Positions 1-9,723 of a stretch of DNA of 64,000 bases are shown in pieces. The translations under genes were made by a program, and so were the position numbers. Below the pieces are notes generated by a model that did no database searches, was not told the DNA's origin, and saw only the letters and a program-made list of their open reading frames with translations. Each line of letters starts with the position of its first letter. The first letter of the stretch is position 1. Source of the stretch: Triticum aestivum (lineage: Eukaryota; Streptophyta; Magnoliopsida; Poales; Poaceae); assembly GCF_018294505.1 (NCBI RefSeq), contig NC_057811.1:23832025-23896024 (forward strand), given 5' to 3'.

Positions 1-1600
1 TTTATTTGACAATGTATCATGTGACAGTACACAATAGGGATTCCCTCCCTCTAAACTTCTGCGGTGCATCAAGACAGTCTTAAATACAGGGGCTGTGTGT
101 ATACATATAGCACTTAGCATTTTAAGATGATTGTGAAGCTTAAGGAAGATACACATCTCGATACTATATGTAATCATTTTGTGCTCTTCACATGGGCAAA
201 GTTCCACCTCGGGCAACTACTTGGGAAAAGATAATGTATTGTGCCATACTGTTTCAAGGGAATTGAAGAAGATACGATAAGTTGTCTCTCGTAAGCAAAG
301 ACCAGAAAAGCCACACATGTTCTTAAATAAATCAAGTAAAGTAGCAATTATGCATCTTAAACCACTATTTTTGTCAGCATGTGTCCTAGACATAAATCAG
401 TTGCCGGAAGCCACTGCTAAAAAAAACGTTCCCTTAAGCCATGTACAACAGTATAAAAATGTGGTGGTTTTCAACCATTTTTGCAGAACAGTACGGATTT
501 GTCCCTACTGCAGTACCTCATGGCCGAAGACATGGTCTACTGCCAGCACTGTCGTTGGGATGTACCGCACAACATCCTTCAACAGGATGCTCAGGTAGAT
601 TTCCCTATATTTAGTTTCAGTTTATGTATGATTCATTCTTGCACCAAGCAATTACGTTGTCCTGATATCCTCTCATTGCAAAAATTGTACATATAGGTGA
701 TGTTCATGCTCGCTGTGGTCGATTGAGATCTTGAAGATTGGCAATGGGATTTTTTTTGAGACCGGCAGCTCGCCGCTGCCCTCACCTTTGCGCCCATGAC
801 TCCCTGTGTTGTGCTACCAGGATGCTGGCGGTGTTCAGTACCCGAAACTCCTCACTACCCAGAATTCATCTACTAGACATCTAAGTTGAAACTTGGAGAG
901 CATCTAATATCCTCATGTTCATTTCTTTGTCCTTTTTATTTTGTCTCTCTCTTTAAGTACAAGTTCAGTTTCGATGTCTCAAGACATATCCAAGTTCACT
1001 TATAGTTTTGTTTAGGAAACCATGTGCATCAGAGGGCATAACTCTCCATGATGCATGGAAATAAAAATAGAGCGGCCAAACAACTGTACCATGAACACAT
1101 TCCTAACTATTTCTGTGGATTAATTGTTTAGTTTTAACTGCTTGAATATTGGTTTCCGTATGTTATTCTCCCAATTTGGCTATGTGCTACTTTTCAGTGA
1201 CTTCATGTTCATTCCTCACCATGTTTTTTTTACTTATATTTGGTTTATATTTCTGCCATGCTATTTTATCACAACATTCCCATATCTAAATATATTCAAA
1301 TGGTATTGATATATTTGCAACAATTTCCTGGACTACCCTGATAAGGGATCAATTTCTTGCTTTTAAAAGTCACCTCCTGGATATGTGCATGTGGATTTAT
1401 AGTCTATGATTCATATTGCAACCACAACTATTATCGAAGCTAGCACTCCGATCAATCATACCTAGCATGCAATTTGGGCTTTAATGTTTAATTCTAAGCC
1501 CACCCAAGAAAACAGTCTTTCCCTAGTATCCTATACTACTTTATTTTTTTCATGTATCTACATATTTAAAAATCATATCCTTCTATTGAAAAAATAGACG
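1..1600. other. Flank without a recognised gene
   Basis: This stretch is AT-rich with no long open frame and no repeat I can name. One exon-like piece is visible on the plus strand at 487-594. It is preceded by a polypyrimidine tract and CAG and followed by GTAGAT, and it encodes 36 residues including MAEDMVYCQHCRWDVPHN. A second possible piece starts after the CAG at about 822-830. I do not recognise the peptide. These could be remnants of one gene or chance. Confidence 0.3.
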
Positions 1601-1631
1601 GGCGCAGCAATGCGCGCTATTAATGATCTAG
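1601..1631. repeat. Terminus of a short-TIR transposon abutting the defensin promoter
   Basis: The motif GGGCGCAGCAATGCGCG followed by ATCTAG resembles transposon ends seen elsewhere in the window near 16620, 19440, 19646, 20085 and 52866, all variants of GCCCGTGCGTTGC next to CTAGT. The homology between the two defensin-like loci begins immediately after this motif, which marks it as the edge of an insertion. The other end of the element was not located. Confidence 0.4.
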
Positions 1632-1640
1632 TAAATAGAT
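1632..1640 (+). promoter_or_regulatory. Damaged TATA region of defensin-like gene 1
   Basis: The sequence reads AGTAAATAGAT where the paralogue at 43149 has a canonical TATAAATAGAC. Downstream the two loci align closely to the start codon. The first bases of the TATA box are therefore replaced by the transposon end just upstream. Whether transcription persists cannot be seen. Confidence 0.5.
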
Positions 1641-1697
1641 AAGGTTGCAGACCTTTTGGCTTACCACACCTCAAATTATTCAATTCAAGCTTTCACA

Positions 1698-2027
1698 ATG
1701 GCCTGCAAGATAGTACTAGTAGTCGTGTCTCTATCGGTGTTAGCATTCTTCCTCTGCCTTGGTAAGTAAATGATCTATGGTTTTGTGGTTTTATGAAAAG
1801 TTGTACTATATATATATATACATAGTTCTAATGGGATGGTTTTGGAATTTACATCAGGTGTTGCCAAAGCTGATCCGCAATGCATGTACAAGGTTAATCC
1901 TTACTATCATGGTAGGTGCGAGAACCCTTATGACGAGAATTGTCGAATTGCTTGTATTAGATTTGAGCCACCAAAGTACAGGGGTGGTATGTGCTCTATT
2001 GGACAATGCTTCTGCTATACATGTTAA
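1698..2027 (+). CDS. Defensin-like secreted cysteine-rich peptide (copy 1)
   Basis: This is a two-exon gene, 1698-1761 and 1858-2027, encoding 77 residues. The intron begins GTAAGT, ends CAG and is in phase 1. Exon 1 starts MACKIV and supplies a hydrophobic signal peptide, probably cut near VAKA-DPQC. The mature peptide of about 53 residues has eight cysteines spaced C-x11-C-x7-C-x3-C-x12-C-x4-C-x-C-x2-C. The CxxxC and CxC pairs are the signature of the plant CS-alpha-beta (defensin-like) fold, which is usually secreted and acts in defence or in pollen-pistil signalling. The break between signal and mature exons is typical of this class. The start is the first ATG after the conserved leader shared with the copy at 43217. 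A poly(A) signal lies about 100 bases downstream. The exact function is unknown. Confidence 0.8.
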
Positions 2028-2322
2028 TGATCATCGGACCATTCCATCGCTAGGGGAGCCATGAAGATACATCACCACCATGGAAAGATTAGAGCTCCTA
2101 GGGAGATTGCTTTTCTGTTGTTGTCTCAGAATAAATTGGCAGTGTATGTGACTGTGCTTTAGCAAGTATCTGTTTCCGATGAGTTATGACGAAGAGTTTC
2201 CAATCGACTTAAATTTTTCGCCTAGTATCTTCGAGGCACCAACATGCAAAAAATACATGTGCGGCAACTGTCTTTTGTCTTATAGGGTTGTAGCTTTGTT
2301 TCAGTTATATATGTGTTGTAAT
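2028..2322 (+). other. 3' UTR and downstream flank of defensin-like gene 1
   Basis: The region is homologous to 43589-43784 up to about base 2220 and contains AATAAA at 2130-2135, conserved at 43689-43694 in the paralogue. The Gypsy element starts at 2323, so the insertion sits just outside the transcription unit. The target-site copy GTAAT occupies 2318-2322. Confidence 0.6.
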
Positions 2323-3210
2323 TGTCAGATTTCGGGTTCCGGCAAAACCCTTGAGGTTCGAACACTGGGGTGCGCACGAAGATCTCTCTCTCTCCCTAGA
2401 TCGCTCTCGCCAAATCGCAAGGCCTAGGTCGACGAACCCGAAGAACGAGAGACACAAGAGTTTATACTGGTTCGGGCCACCGATGTGGTGTAATACCCTA
2501 CTCCAGTGTGGTCTGGTGGATTGCCTCTTGGCCTGAGGATGAACAGTTACAGGGGAAGAACAGCCTCCTGAGGAGAGGTGCTCTTGTGCTTGGTGAACTT
2601 GTGTGGATGAGGATGATCTGAATGATCCGTCCTCCTCTATGGTGGTGGCTAGTCCTATTTATAGAGGCCCTGGTCCTCTTCCCAAATATTGAGCGGGAAG
2701 GGATCCAACAATGGCTAAATTCGAAGGGAGACAACTAGTACAAGTTATCCTGACTAAAGGTGGTCTTCGCCTGCCAAAGGCTCTGGTGGTGACGCCGTCT
2801 TGGGCTCCACGGTGACCTCCGTCATGTCGTCCCGCTGGTCTTGGTCTCGTTGCACTGATATGGAAACCTTTGCCTGATGCCTCGGGACTCCTCGCCTGCG
2901 CTTGCCTCTTTAGCACCAAAGAGGAAACGAGGACACTGTGCGCGCTGGCGCCCGCCTGGCTCCAGTCGTCATGGCTTGCGTCATAGGAACCTCACGAGGT
3001 ATCCCTTGCCTTGATCTCTCCGCCCCTCACGAGCCAGCCTAGTGAGGCCGTCCCGAGGAGGTCTTGTGTCGTCCACCTCGCGAGGCTTGGCCTCTTGCGA
3101 GGGTCTTCAGTGTTTGCTGGTGAAGATGGGCCGTATAGGGCCGCTGGTGGACCCATGCCGTGGGCCGCAGACAGGCAAGTCTGGGGACCCCCGTTCCCAG
3201 GACGCCGACA
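2323..3210 (-). repeat. 3' LTR of the Gypsy element
   Basis: 888 bases, aligned with 40930-41827 with scattered substitutions and a small indel near the GCGCCCGCCTGG repeat. On the minus strand CTATAAATAGG near 2655-2665 is a good TATA box. The adjoining internal sequence on the minus strand (GGGCCCGGGGGCTAC) fits a polypurine tract. Confidence 0.85.
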
Positions 3211-3453
3211 GTAGCCCCCGGGCCCAAGGCGCTCTCGGACTTGGCTTCAAGGCGAAGCCAAAGGGCATGTGCGGAGCGCCGCGGGCCCCAACAGCCTGTG
3301 GCCTCGCTTGATGCGTGGAGGTTGATTGGACGTGGGCGTCTCCGCTTCCCCGCGCTGCCTCGGCAACTGCTTGACTTGACGAGTCCCTGCAGCATGCAGA
3401 GAAAAATCATCATTACCTGTGATCGTGGGGATCACTGGTTGGCCTTCTCCCGC

Positions 3454-3460
3454 TATAAAT
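3454..3460 (+). promoter_or_regulatory. TATA box of the antisense B3-like gene
   Basis: TATAAAT in a GC-rich setting lies 111 bases before the ATG at 3571 and is followed by a pyrimidine-rich leader with CTTCTTCTTCC. It is on the strand opposite to gag. Confidence 0.45.
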
Positions 3461-3570
3461 GAGGAGGGGGCGGACTCCCCGTCGCTCATCCCTTCCTGCT
3501 CCGCTCGCTTCTTCTTCCTCCGCACGCCGCCGCCCCAGAAGTCCACGCCGCGGTCTCCTCGCGTGAACTC

Positions 3571-4158
3571 ATGATGTGGGTGGCGATGCCTCCGCGCACT
3601 TGGATCCACTTTCCTCGGTTCTTCTCCGCCGAGATGCCACCGAGGGGGGCCCTTGAGCTTTGGCTGCAGCACACCAACTGCGACGCCCCGGCGACTGGAG
3701 CGGAGGTGGAAACCGTTTCCCCGAGCGAGATCTTCATGATTCGCGGCTGGGGCGAGGTCGCCCGGGTTTGCCGCGTGGAAGGCGCCCTCGCCATCCACTT
3801 CGAATACGACGGCGCCTCCACGGTGTTCTTCAAGGTTTTCGACACGGAAGGCCGCCGCTTGGAGTGCGCCCCGGGGAGGGTCACCGTGGCGGTGCAACGG
3901 CTAGCGCTGAGCTCGCCGCTGGCCTCGCTAGCGGCTCTTCTAGCAGCGGCGACGGCGCTTGGGAGTCCAGCGACTCTCCTGAGCACTACGAGACCCCGGA
4001 GACAAGCGACGACAGCTACGTGCCTCCAAGCTCTCGCTGGGCCCGGAGCAAGGCCGCATCGTCTGGCCGCCGCCGTTGCTGATCTGGATGGGGTTGGCGC
4101 CGGTCTCCCGTGGCCTACTGTTGATGATGGCGTCGGCTGTGCTGGCGCGTGTAGATAG
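3571..4158 (+). pseudogene. B3-domain-like gene antisense to the Gypsy element
   Basis: The plus-strand frame begins MMWVAMPPR, with a second possible start at MPPRGALE. Residues 45-105 include SEIFMIRGWGEVARV and FEYDGASTVFFKVFD. The pattern SEIFM-x2-GW-x-x-(F/V)AR then (F/Y)-(K/E)-YDG and KVFD-x2-x-RR is characteristic of grass B3-type DNA-binding domains. An acidic Ser-rich tail (SSSSGDGAWESSDSPEHYE) continues in another frame up to 4082, so a frame break lies near 3880-3920. The gene lies between the RT relic and the 3' LTR, opposite to gag and pol, with its own TATA box. It could be a captured host gene or a standing antisense ORF of this retrotransposon family. B3 similarity is from memory of family patterns and was not searched. 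Confidence 0.55.
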
Positions 4159-5441
4159 AGGTCCTAAGAACTCCCTCCTTTTGTTCCCTGTGAGGAATCG
4201 AAATGGACCCCGAGGGGGCGTGTAAAGGGTATGTAATGTCCTCTATTCATATTATCCTTATTATGAAAATTTGCGAATGCATGTCTTGTTTCGGCTCGGT
4301 CTCCCCTTTCCATCCCCACAGCAGCATGGTGCTCTACGCCGACAGGCCCCGGTCCCCAGGCAGGCTGCAGCCATCGCTGGTATGCCAGGTCACGATGCCG
4401 TGGTCAAGGCCAGGAGGTGAGCGGCCCGAGGTCCAGTAAGAGCTCCTGAGGCGCGATGCTCAAGAGGTCCCCTTTAGCGCTCAAGCATCTACCGAGAGGC
4501 AGGAAAGTGTGGTGACGTTGCCATAGCAAGGCTGCTTCAAGTGGGGATCCTGTGCTGTAGCGCTGGGTCGATCTAGACGCGAGACTTATCTTGGCATACC
4601 GGAGCTGGTTCCTTGTGTTGCGCCAGGCTTGTGCGTCGACTACTGGTGGGTAGCTAGGTTAGGCCCGTGCGAGCTTCTCCCTCTTCTCCATGCTCTTCTG
4701 TGTGCTCTGCTTCCTCAGGTCCCGGCCCTCGAGCGAGCTCAGCCGCCGCTGGTATGCCAGGTCGCGATGCCGTGGTCAAGGCCAGGGGTGAGGGCTGGAG
4801 AGCCAGTAAGAGCTCCTGAGTCGCGATGCTCAGGAGCCCCCCTTTTAATGCGCAAGCGAATCTCATGGGAGAAGGAAGGAGCCCGTGGTACCGCCTGCTG
4901 TCGTCCTCGGGAGGTCCCTGCAGGTTAGCACGAGGAGGGACACAGATCGCCACGACGATCGTCTGTCTGCCGCAGGTCGCTCTGCAAGAAGATGAAGGCA
5001 CTGAGGGCCTGGTGAGGTGGCGTGCGCGAGGCGTGCCGCGAGCGAGAACTCGACCGCTCAGATTTGTTGACGTAGCAGGGACGTACCCGGGCACAAGCGC
5101 GGTGCCAGCATGTGTAGCCCCCGTGGTGGGTGACAATCAAGCAGATGATAACCATGGATCGATCGAGCATGGAAGGCGAATCAGCTTATGTAAATGCAAG
5201 AACGAGACACGCCACTGGGTTGGACCCGACTGGCTTGGGGATGATGCAGCCCGAGGGGCGCCCCCAGCAAAGTAATGCTAAAGACGTAAAAGGATACATG
5301 CCACAGGGACGGGCCCACGCCGCCTGCGGATGATGCAGCCCGGGGGGCGCTCCCAGCTAAATAAACTTAGAGAATGTCACCTGGTTCCGTTGTCGAAGGG
5401 ATGTTGGGGTAGCTGAAGATGCGTGGCGAAGGGGTTGCTCC
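4159..5441 (-). other. Non-coding Gypsy interior with internal duplications
   Basis: No convincing coding frame. Two diverged direct copies are visible: 4370-4500 with 4745-4860 (sharing GGTATGCCAGGTC and AGTAAGAGCTCCTGAG), and 5240-5290 with 5325-5370 (sharing GATGATGCAGCCC). This is the tract between pol and the 3' LTR. Confidence 0.5.
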
Positions 5442-5888
5442 TCACGAGCCACCGGGGCCCTGAGCCTCGGGAGGCTCTGGGGGCCAGGGATACTCCTCGA
5501 GGACCGTCTCCATCTCCGTCAGGACTGCGTGATGCCTGGCCTCCTGAGCCACCAGGATGCTCAGTAGGTTGCACTGGAAGGCGGATGCCACGCTCGGCAG
5601 GCCGAACGGCATGCGAACATAGCTGTCAGGTGGGCCCTCGCAACGTCCCATGCGTGAAGGCCAGAAGAGCTCCTGAGATGCGGCCCTGTTGAGCCCGGGG
5701 ATGTTGACGCAGACGCGCAGCCCACCATGCTCGCCAGGATGGGGGGCCGCGCCAGGTGGGCGGTGATCGCCGCACATGGCTCTTGCATCCTGCAGCACCT
5801 GAGTGACCTTGGTAATGGACTCCTGAGCGCCGGGATCTCCTCGCCCTTGCCCCTCTTGAGGGAAACGTGCCGCAAAGCACGCCTCCAT
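5442..5888 (-). pseudogene. Reverse transcriptase relic of the Gypsy element
   Basis: The minus-strand frame holds a degraded RVCVNIPGLNRA (normally RMCVDFTDLNKA) followed soon by YVRMPFGLPSVASAFQ (normally YVRMPFGLKNAGATFQR). The roughly 60 residues that usually separate these motifs have been replaced by a short unrelated segment, and the catalytic YxDD block does not follow. RNase H and integrase are absent. Confidence 0.6.
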
Positions 5889-6126
5889 GTGGTGCCCGAG
5901 CGCCTCCTTCGTGATGTTGGCTAGGTCCGAGGCTCTCCAGAAGAGAGCCCACGAGCCCTGCCCGAGGAGGGCATCGGGCGCGCCTTCCTATGCTTGGGAG
6001 GGAGGCGCCCCAGGCGCGGGCACGGATCCTGATGTTGCACCGCCAGAGGCGCCGCTCTCCCGTGGCCCTGTGCGGAGTAGCTGCTTCTTCTTCTTGGGGA
6101 CGGGCTCAGGAGGGTACCGTGCTGCG

Positions 6127-6816
6127 TCATTGTCGGGGTCTTCGATCGCTGCGGCTTTGGGCGCGCTCAAGGGAGCACACCGCGTCTCTTTCTTCACAGG
6201 GGACGGTGATAATCCCGCCGGTTCCTGGCATCTTAAGGACGTTGTAGCCGTGGTGGGTCACCGCCATGAACTTGGCCAGGGCCGGATACCCGAGGATGGC
6301 ATTGTACGGCAGGCGGATGTGAGAAACGTCGAAGTCGATGAGCTCGGTGCAGTAGTTGTCACGCTGTCCGAAGGTGACAGGGAGGCGGACCTGCCCTATC
6401 GGGGTGGTGGAGCCGTCGGTCACTCCTGAGAAGGGCTTGGTAGGCTGAAGCTAGTCGTACTGCACTTGGAGGCTGTCGAACGTCTCGACGAACAGGACAT
6501 TAAGCCCTGTGCCGTCGTGGATGAGGGTCTTGGTGACTTGAACGTTGTTGATGACGGGTGAGCAGAGCATCGGGAGGGCGCCAGCGGTGGCCGCGCACTT
6601 GGACCACCTGAGTGGGCGCGTGGCCTCGAGCCTGGGAAGGGCCGCGTTCACCTCGCGAGCAAACTCCTTGAAGATGCGTTGAGAAGAAGGGGCCTGAGCT
6701 CCGCCCAAGATGGAAGCGATAGCACGCGGTTCCTGGAAGCCCCCAGCCCCCTCGCCCTGATGGTGGTCGTCGTTCCTTCTTAATTGGCGGTGGCGGCAGC
6801 GGAGGAAGACCAGCAT
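6127..6816 (-). pseudogene. Retropepsin region of the Gypsy element
   Basis: Two adjoining minus-strand frames (6451-6816 and 6127-6423). The first holds FKEFAREVNAALPRLEATRP and LIHDGTGLNVL, the site where Gypsy proteases carry D-x-G. The second holds GQVRLPVTFG and LPYNAILGYPALAKFMAVTH, typical of the protease C-terminal half in plant Gypsy polyproteins. A stop or frame change separates them near 6424-6450. Confidence 0.65.
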
Positions 6817-8136
6817 TGCCCTGAGGGCGATCCTCGCGAGGCTGGTCCATCAACGCGCCCTCACGAGGCTGATCCTGCCAGCGGTCCTCGCGAGGCCGGT
6901 CATGCCACTCCTGACGAGGGCCGCGGTCGTCCCAGTGTCCTCCGCCTCGTCCTCCTCCTCGGCCGTAGCCCCGGTCGTTGCAATCGGGGCGTCGACCGAA
7001 GCACCCATCTCGACTGGCCCTTAGCTCCTGGCAGTCGTTGGTGTTGTCGCTGTGTACGTTGTGGAAGGCGCAGAACGACCGGCTGCTCTTGGACGACTCG
7101 GGGTGGTCCCGACCGCGCTTCTTATCCGGCTCCTCCGCGAGCACGGCTACTTCCTTGCGCTTCACGTCCTTGGCCTTGGCTTTGTTCTCCTCCGGGTCGG
7201 TAGCCGGGAGTTCGAGGAGAGAGAGGCACCCCTCCTCAGCTCTTGCGCACTTGGTTGCCAGGTTGAACATCTCCAAAGCCGTGCATAGCTCCTCGTGGAT
7301 GGCAAGCTCCTCCTTCATCTTGACGTTGCGGACGCCATCGGAAAACGCCGAAATGAAGGCCTCGTCTGTGTCCTTGGGGATTTTGAGGCGAACGTTGTTG
7401 AAGCGCTGGATGTACTTCTGCAGGGTCTCCCCTGGCTTCTGCCTGACGCGGCGTAGGTCACCCACAGCCGGAGGGCAGTCGCGAGTGCCCTGAAAGTTGG
7501 CGACGAAGCGGTCATGCATCTCATCCCAGGAGGAGATTGAGCTCGGGGGCAGGTTCAGGAGCCATGAGCGAGCGGCGTCCTTGAGAGCCATGGGGAACCT
7601 GTTCGCCATGACTTTCTCGTCGTCGTTGGCCGCCTCGATGCTCAGCTCGTAAAGCTGCAAGAACTCCGCGGGGTCGGGGGTGCCGTCGTAGCGAGGAGGC
7701 AAGTCTGGCTTGAACTTGCCTAGCCAGGCAACGCTACGCAGCTCAGGAGTGAAGGCGTGGCAGCCTGCTGTGGCCACTAGGGCCCGTCGTGGAGGCGGAG
7801 CTTGATCCTGGTGTCCCAGCGCCGCCACGACAAGCGGCGCATGGCCCTGCCGCGGCAAGCGATTCTGACGTGGCGGTGCTGGGAGCGGTGGAGCGTTTTC
7901 TTGTGGTCGTGGAACTTCTTGGCAGCTTCCTTCTTCTTGTGCGGGCGCCCGACGAGGAGGGTTGCGCCGGGGAGCCGCGCACCTTGGCGCCAGGGCTCCA
8001 TCTTGGTGCAGAGGTGGTGGAGGCGCTCCGTGAGCCACGTCGCCCGCAGCTAGCGGGGGCGAGGCAGCGAGAGGGACGGCGCAGGGAATCCCGCTGCAGC
8101 ACTGACGAGCTTGGCAATGCGGTCCAGCCAGTCCTC
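6785..8136 (-). pseudogene. gag of the Gypsy element, C-terminal part
   Basis: A long minus-strand frame with the plant retrotransposon gag core: PPRYDGTPDPAEFLQLYE, then ARSWLLNLPPSSISSWDEM and QKPGETLQKYIQRFN. A Cys/His cluster (FCAFHNVHSDNTNDC) and an Arg/Gly/Asp-rich tail follow. The frame stays open past 8136 into CACTA-1 sequence and begins there by chance. The true N-terminal part is at 40543-40857. A frame change near 6780 joins it to the protease frame. Confidence 0.75.
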
Positions 8137-8621
8137 CACTACAAAAAAAGACACATCCGTAACATTTTGGGCCGAACGAATTTTTTTCTGTCATACATAT
8201 GACACTTCTATGAAGATAATTGTGACAAAACCCGATATCATCATAGATGTGGTGGGCTCCTACTTCTATGACAAAAAATCATGACAGAAAATGGGCTTTT
8301 CGTCCTGGGCGGGCCGGAGACGCAGCTGCATGACATTGTTTGGGCCGTCCATGACGGAAAAAACCGTGGTAGAAGCGAGGGGGAGGAAAATTTCGGGGAG
8401 TTCCCGGTTACGGTGGGAGGTCGGGGGCCGAGCGATGCGTGTTTCTCTCATACACGTACGCGCGTGTGTGCGAGGTGTTGGCTCTAACTGAACCCGAGCG
8501 AGGCGTTGGGCTCTAACTGAACCCGAGCGATTGCACTGCAGGCTACGCGTTACTGAACCCGAGCGATCGATCGATGGCTGTTAACTGAACCCGATCGAGC
8601 GATTCCTTCGCTACTGCTACT
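8137..8621. repeat. Left terminal and subterminal region of CACTA-1
   Basis: After the CACTACAAAAAAA terminus come repeated TATGACA/CATGACA motifs, then four copies of a motif near AACTGAACCCGAGCGA between 8486 and 8600. Sequence runs into the assembly gap. Confidence 0.6.
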
Positions 8622-9386
8622 NNNNNNNNNNNNNNNNNNNNNNNNNNNNNNNNNNNNNNNNNNNNNNNNNNNNNNNNNNNNNNNNNNNNNNNNNNNNNNN
8701 NNNNNNNNNNNNNNNNNNNNNNNNNNNNNNNNNNNNNNNNNNNNNNNNNNNNNNNNNNNNNNNNNNNNNNNNNNNNNNNNNNNNNNNNNNNNNNNNNNNN
8801 NNNNNNNNNNNNNNNNNNNNNNNNNNNNNNNNNNNNNNNNNNNNNNNNNNNNNNNNNNNNNNNNNNNNNNNNNNNNNNNNNNNNNNNNNNNNNNNNNNNN
8901 NNNNNNNNNNNNNNNNNNNNNNNNNNNNNNNNNNNNNNNNNNNNNNNNNNNNNNNNNNNNNNNNNNNNNNNNNNNNNNNNNNNNNNNNNNNNNNNNNNNN
9001 NNNNNNNNNNNNNNNNNNNNNNNNNNNNNNNNNNNNNNNNNNNNNNNNNNNNNNNNNNNNNNNNNNNNNNNNNNNNNNNNNNNNNNNNNNNNNNNNNNNN
9101 NNNNNNNNNNNNNNNNNNNNNNNNNNNNNNNNNNNNNNNNNNNNNNNNNNNNNNNNNNNNNNNNNNNNNNNNNNNNNNNNNNNNNNNNNNNNNNNNNNNN
9201 NNNNNNNNNNNNNNNNNNNNNNNNNNNNNNNNNNNNNNNNNNNNNNNNNNNNNNNNNNNNNNNNNNNNNNNNNNNNNNNNNNNNNNNNNNNNNNNNNNNN
9301 NNNNNNNNNNNNNNNNNNNNNNNNNNNNNNNNNNNNNNNNNNNNNNNNNNNNNNNNNNNNNNNNNNNNNNNNNNNNNNNNNNNNNN
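8622..9386. other. Assembly gap
   Basis: 765 undetermined bases inside the left subterminal region of CACTA-1. Any apparent reading frame across it is meaningless. Confidence 1.
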
Positions 9387-9723
9387 CAACAGGACCCCCG
9401 TTTTGACAGTAGGAGGTCCGTTTCCTCCGTTTTGCGGTACGCCACACCCCTCCCGATCAACAGGACCCCGTTCCAAACGTAGGAGGTCTGTTTCCTCCGT
9501 TTTGCGGTACGCCAGGCCTCGTTTCCATCGCCTATTCCGTCCAATCCCTCCCGATGAACACGACCACGCATTCCGTTCCGACCCAGCCGGTTGGCTCCCA
9601 CGCGTTCCGTTGCCTCCCGATGAACACGACGCATTCCGTTGCCTCCCCATGAACACGACGCATTCCGTTGCCTCCCCATGAACACGACGCATTCTGTTGC
9701 CTCCCCATGAACACGACGACGAC
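9387..9723. repeat. Tandem repeats including a 29-bp minisatellite
   Basis: Two copies of a roughly 75-bp unit (sharing TTTCCTCCGTTTTGCGGTAC) at 9387-9525 are followed by about four copies of a 29-bp unit, CGTTGCCTCCCCATGAACAC then GACGCATTC, at 9608-9723. This is repetitive interior of CACTA-1 beside the gap. Confidence 0.7.

Noticed and set aside
3039..3413. Open frames on both strands within and beside the Gypsy 3' LTR
   Set aside because: GC-rich LTR sequence gives chance frames; no protein motif is seen.
4654..5275. Overlapping 149-160-residue frames on both strands in the Gypsy interior
   Set aside because: They follow duplicated non-coding tracts and share no motif with retrotransposon proteins.
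6784..7493. Plus-strand frames across the gag region
   Set aside because: Shadows of the gag coding strand with compositional bias only.
8137..8194. Apparent start of the Gypsy gag protein at 8194
   Set aside because: These bases belong to the CACTA-1 terminus. The real gag start is at 40857.
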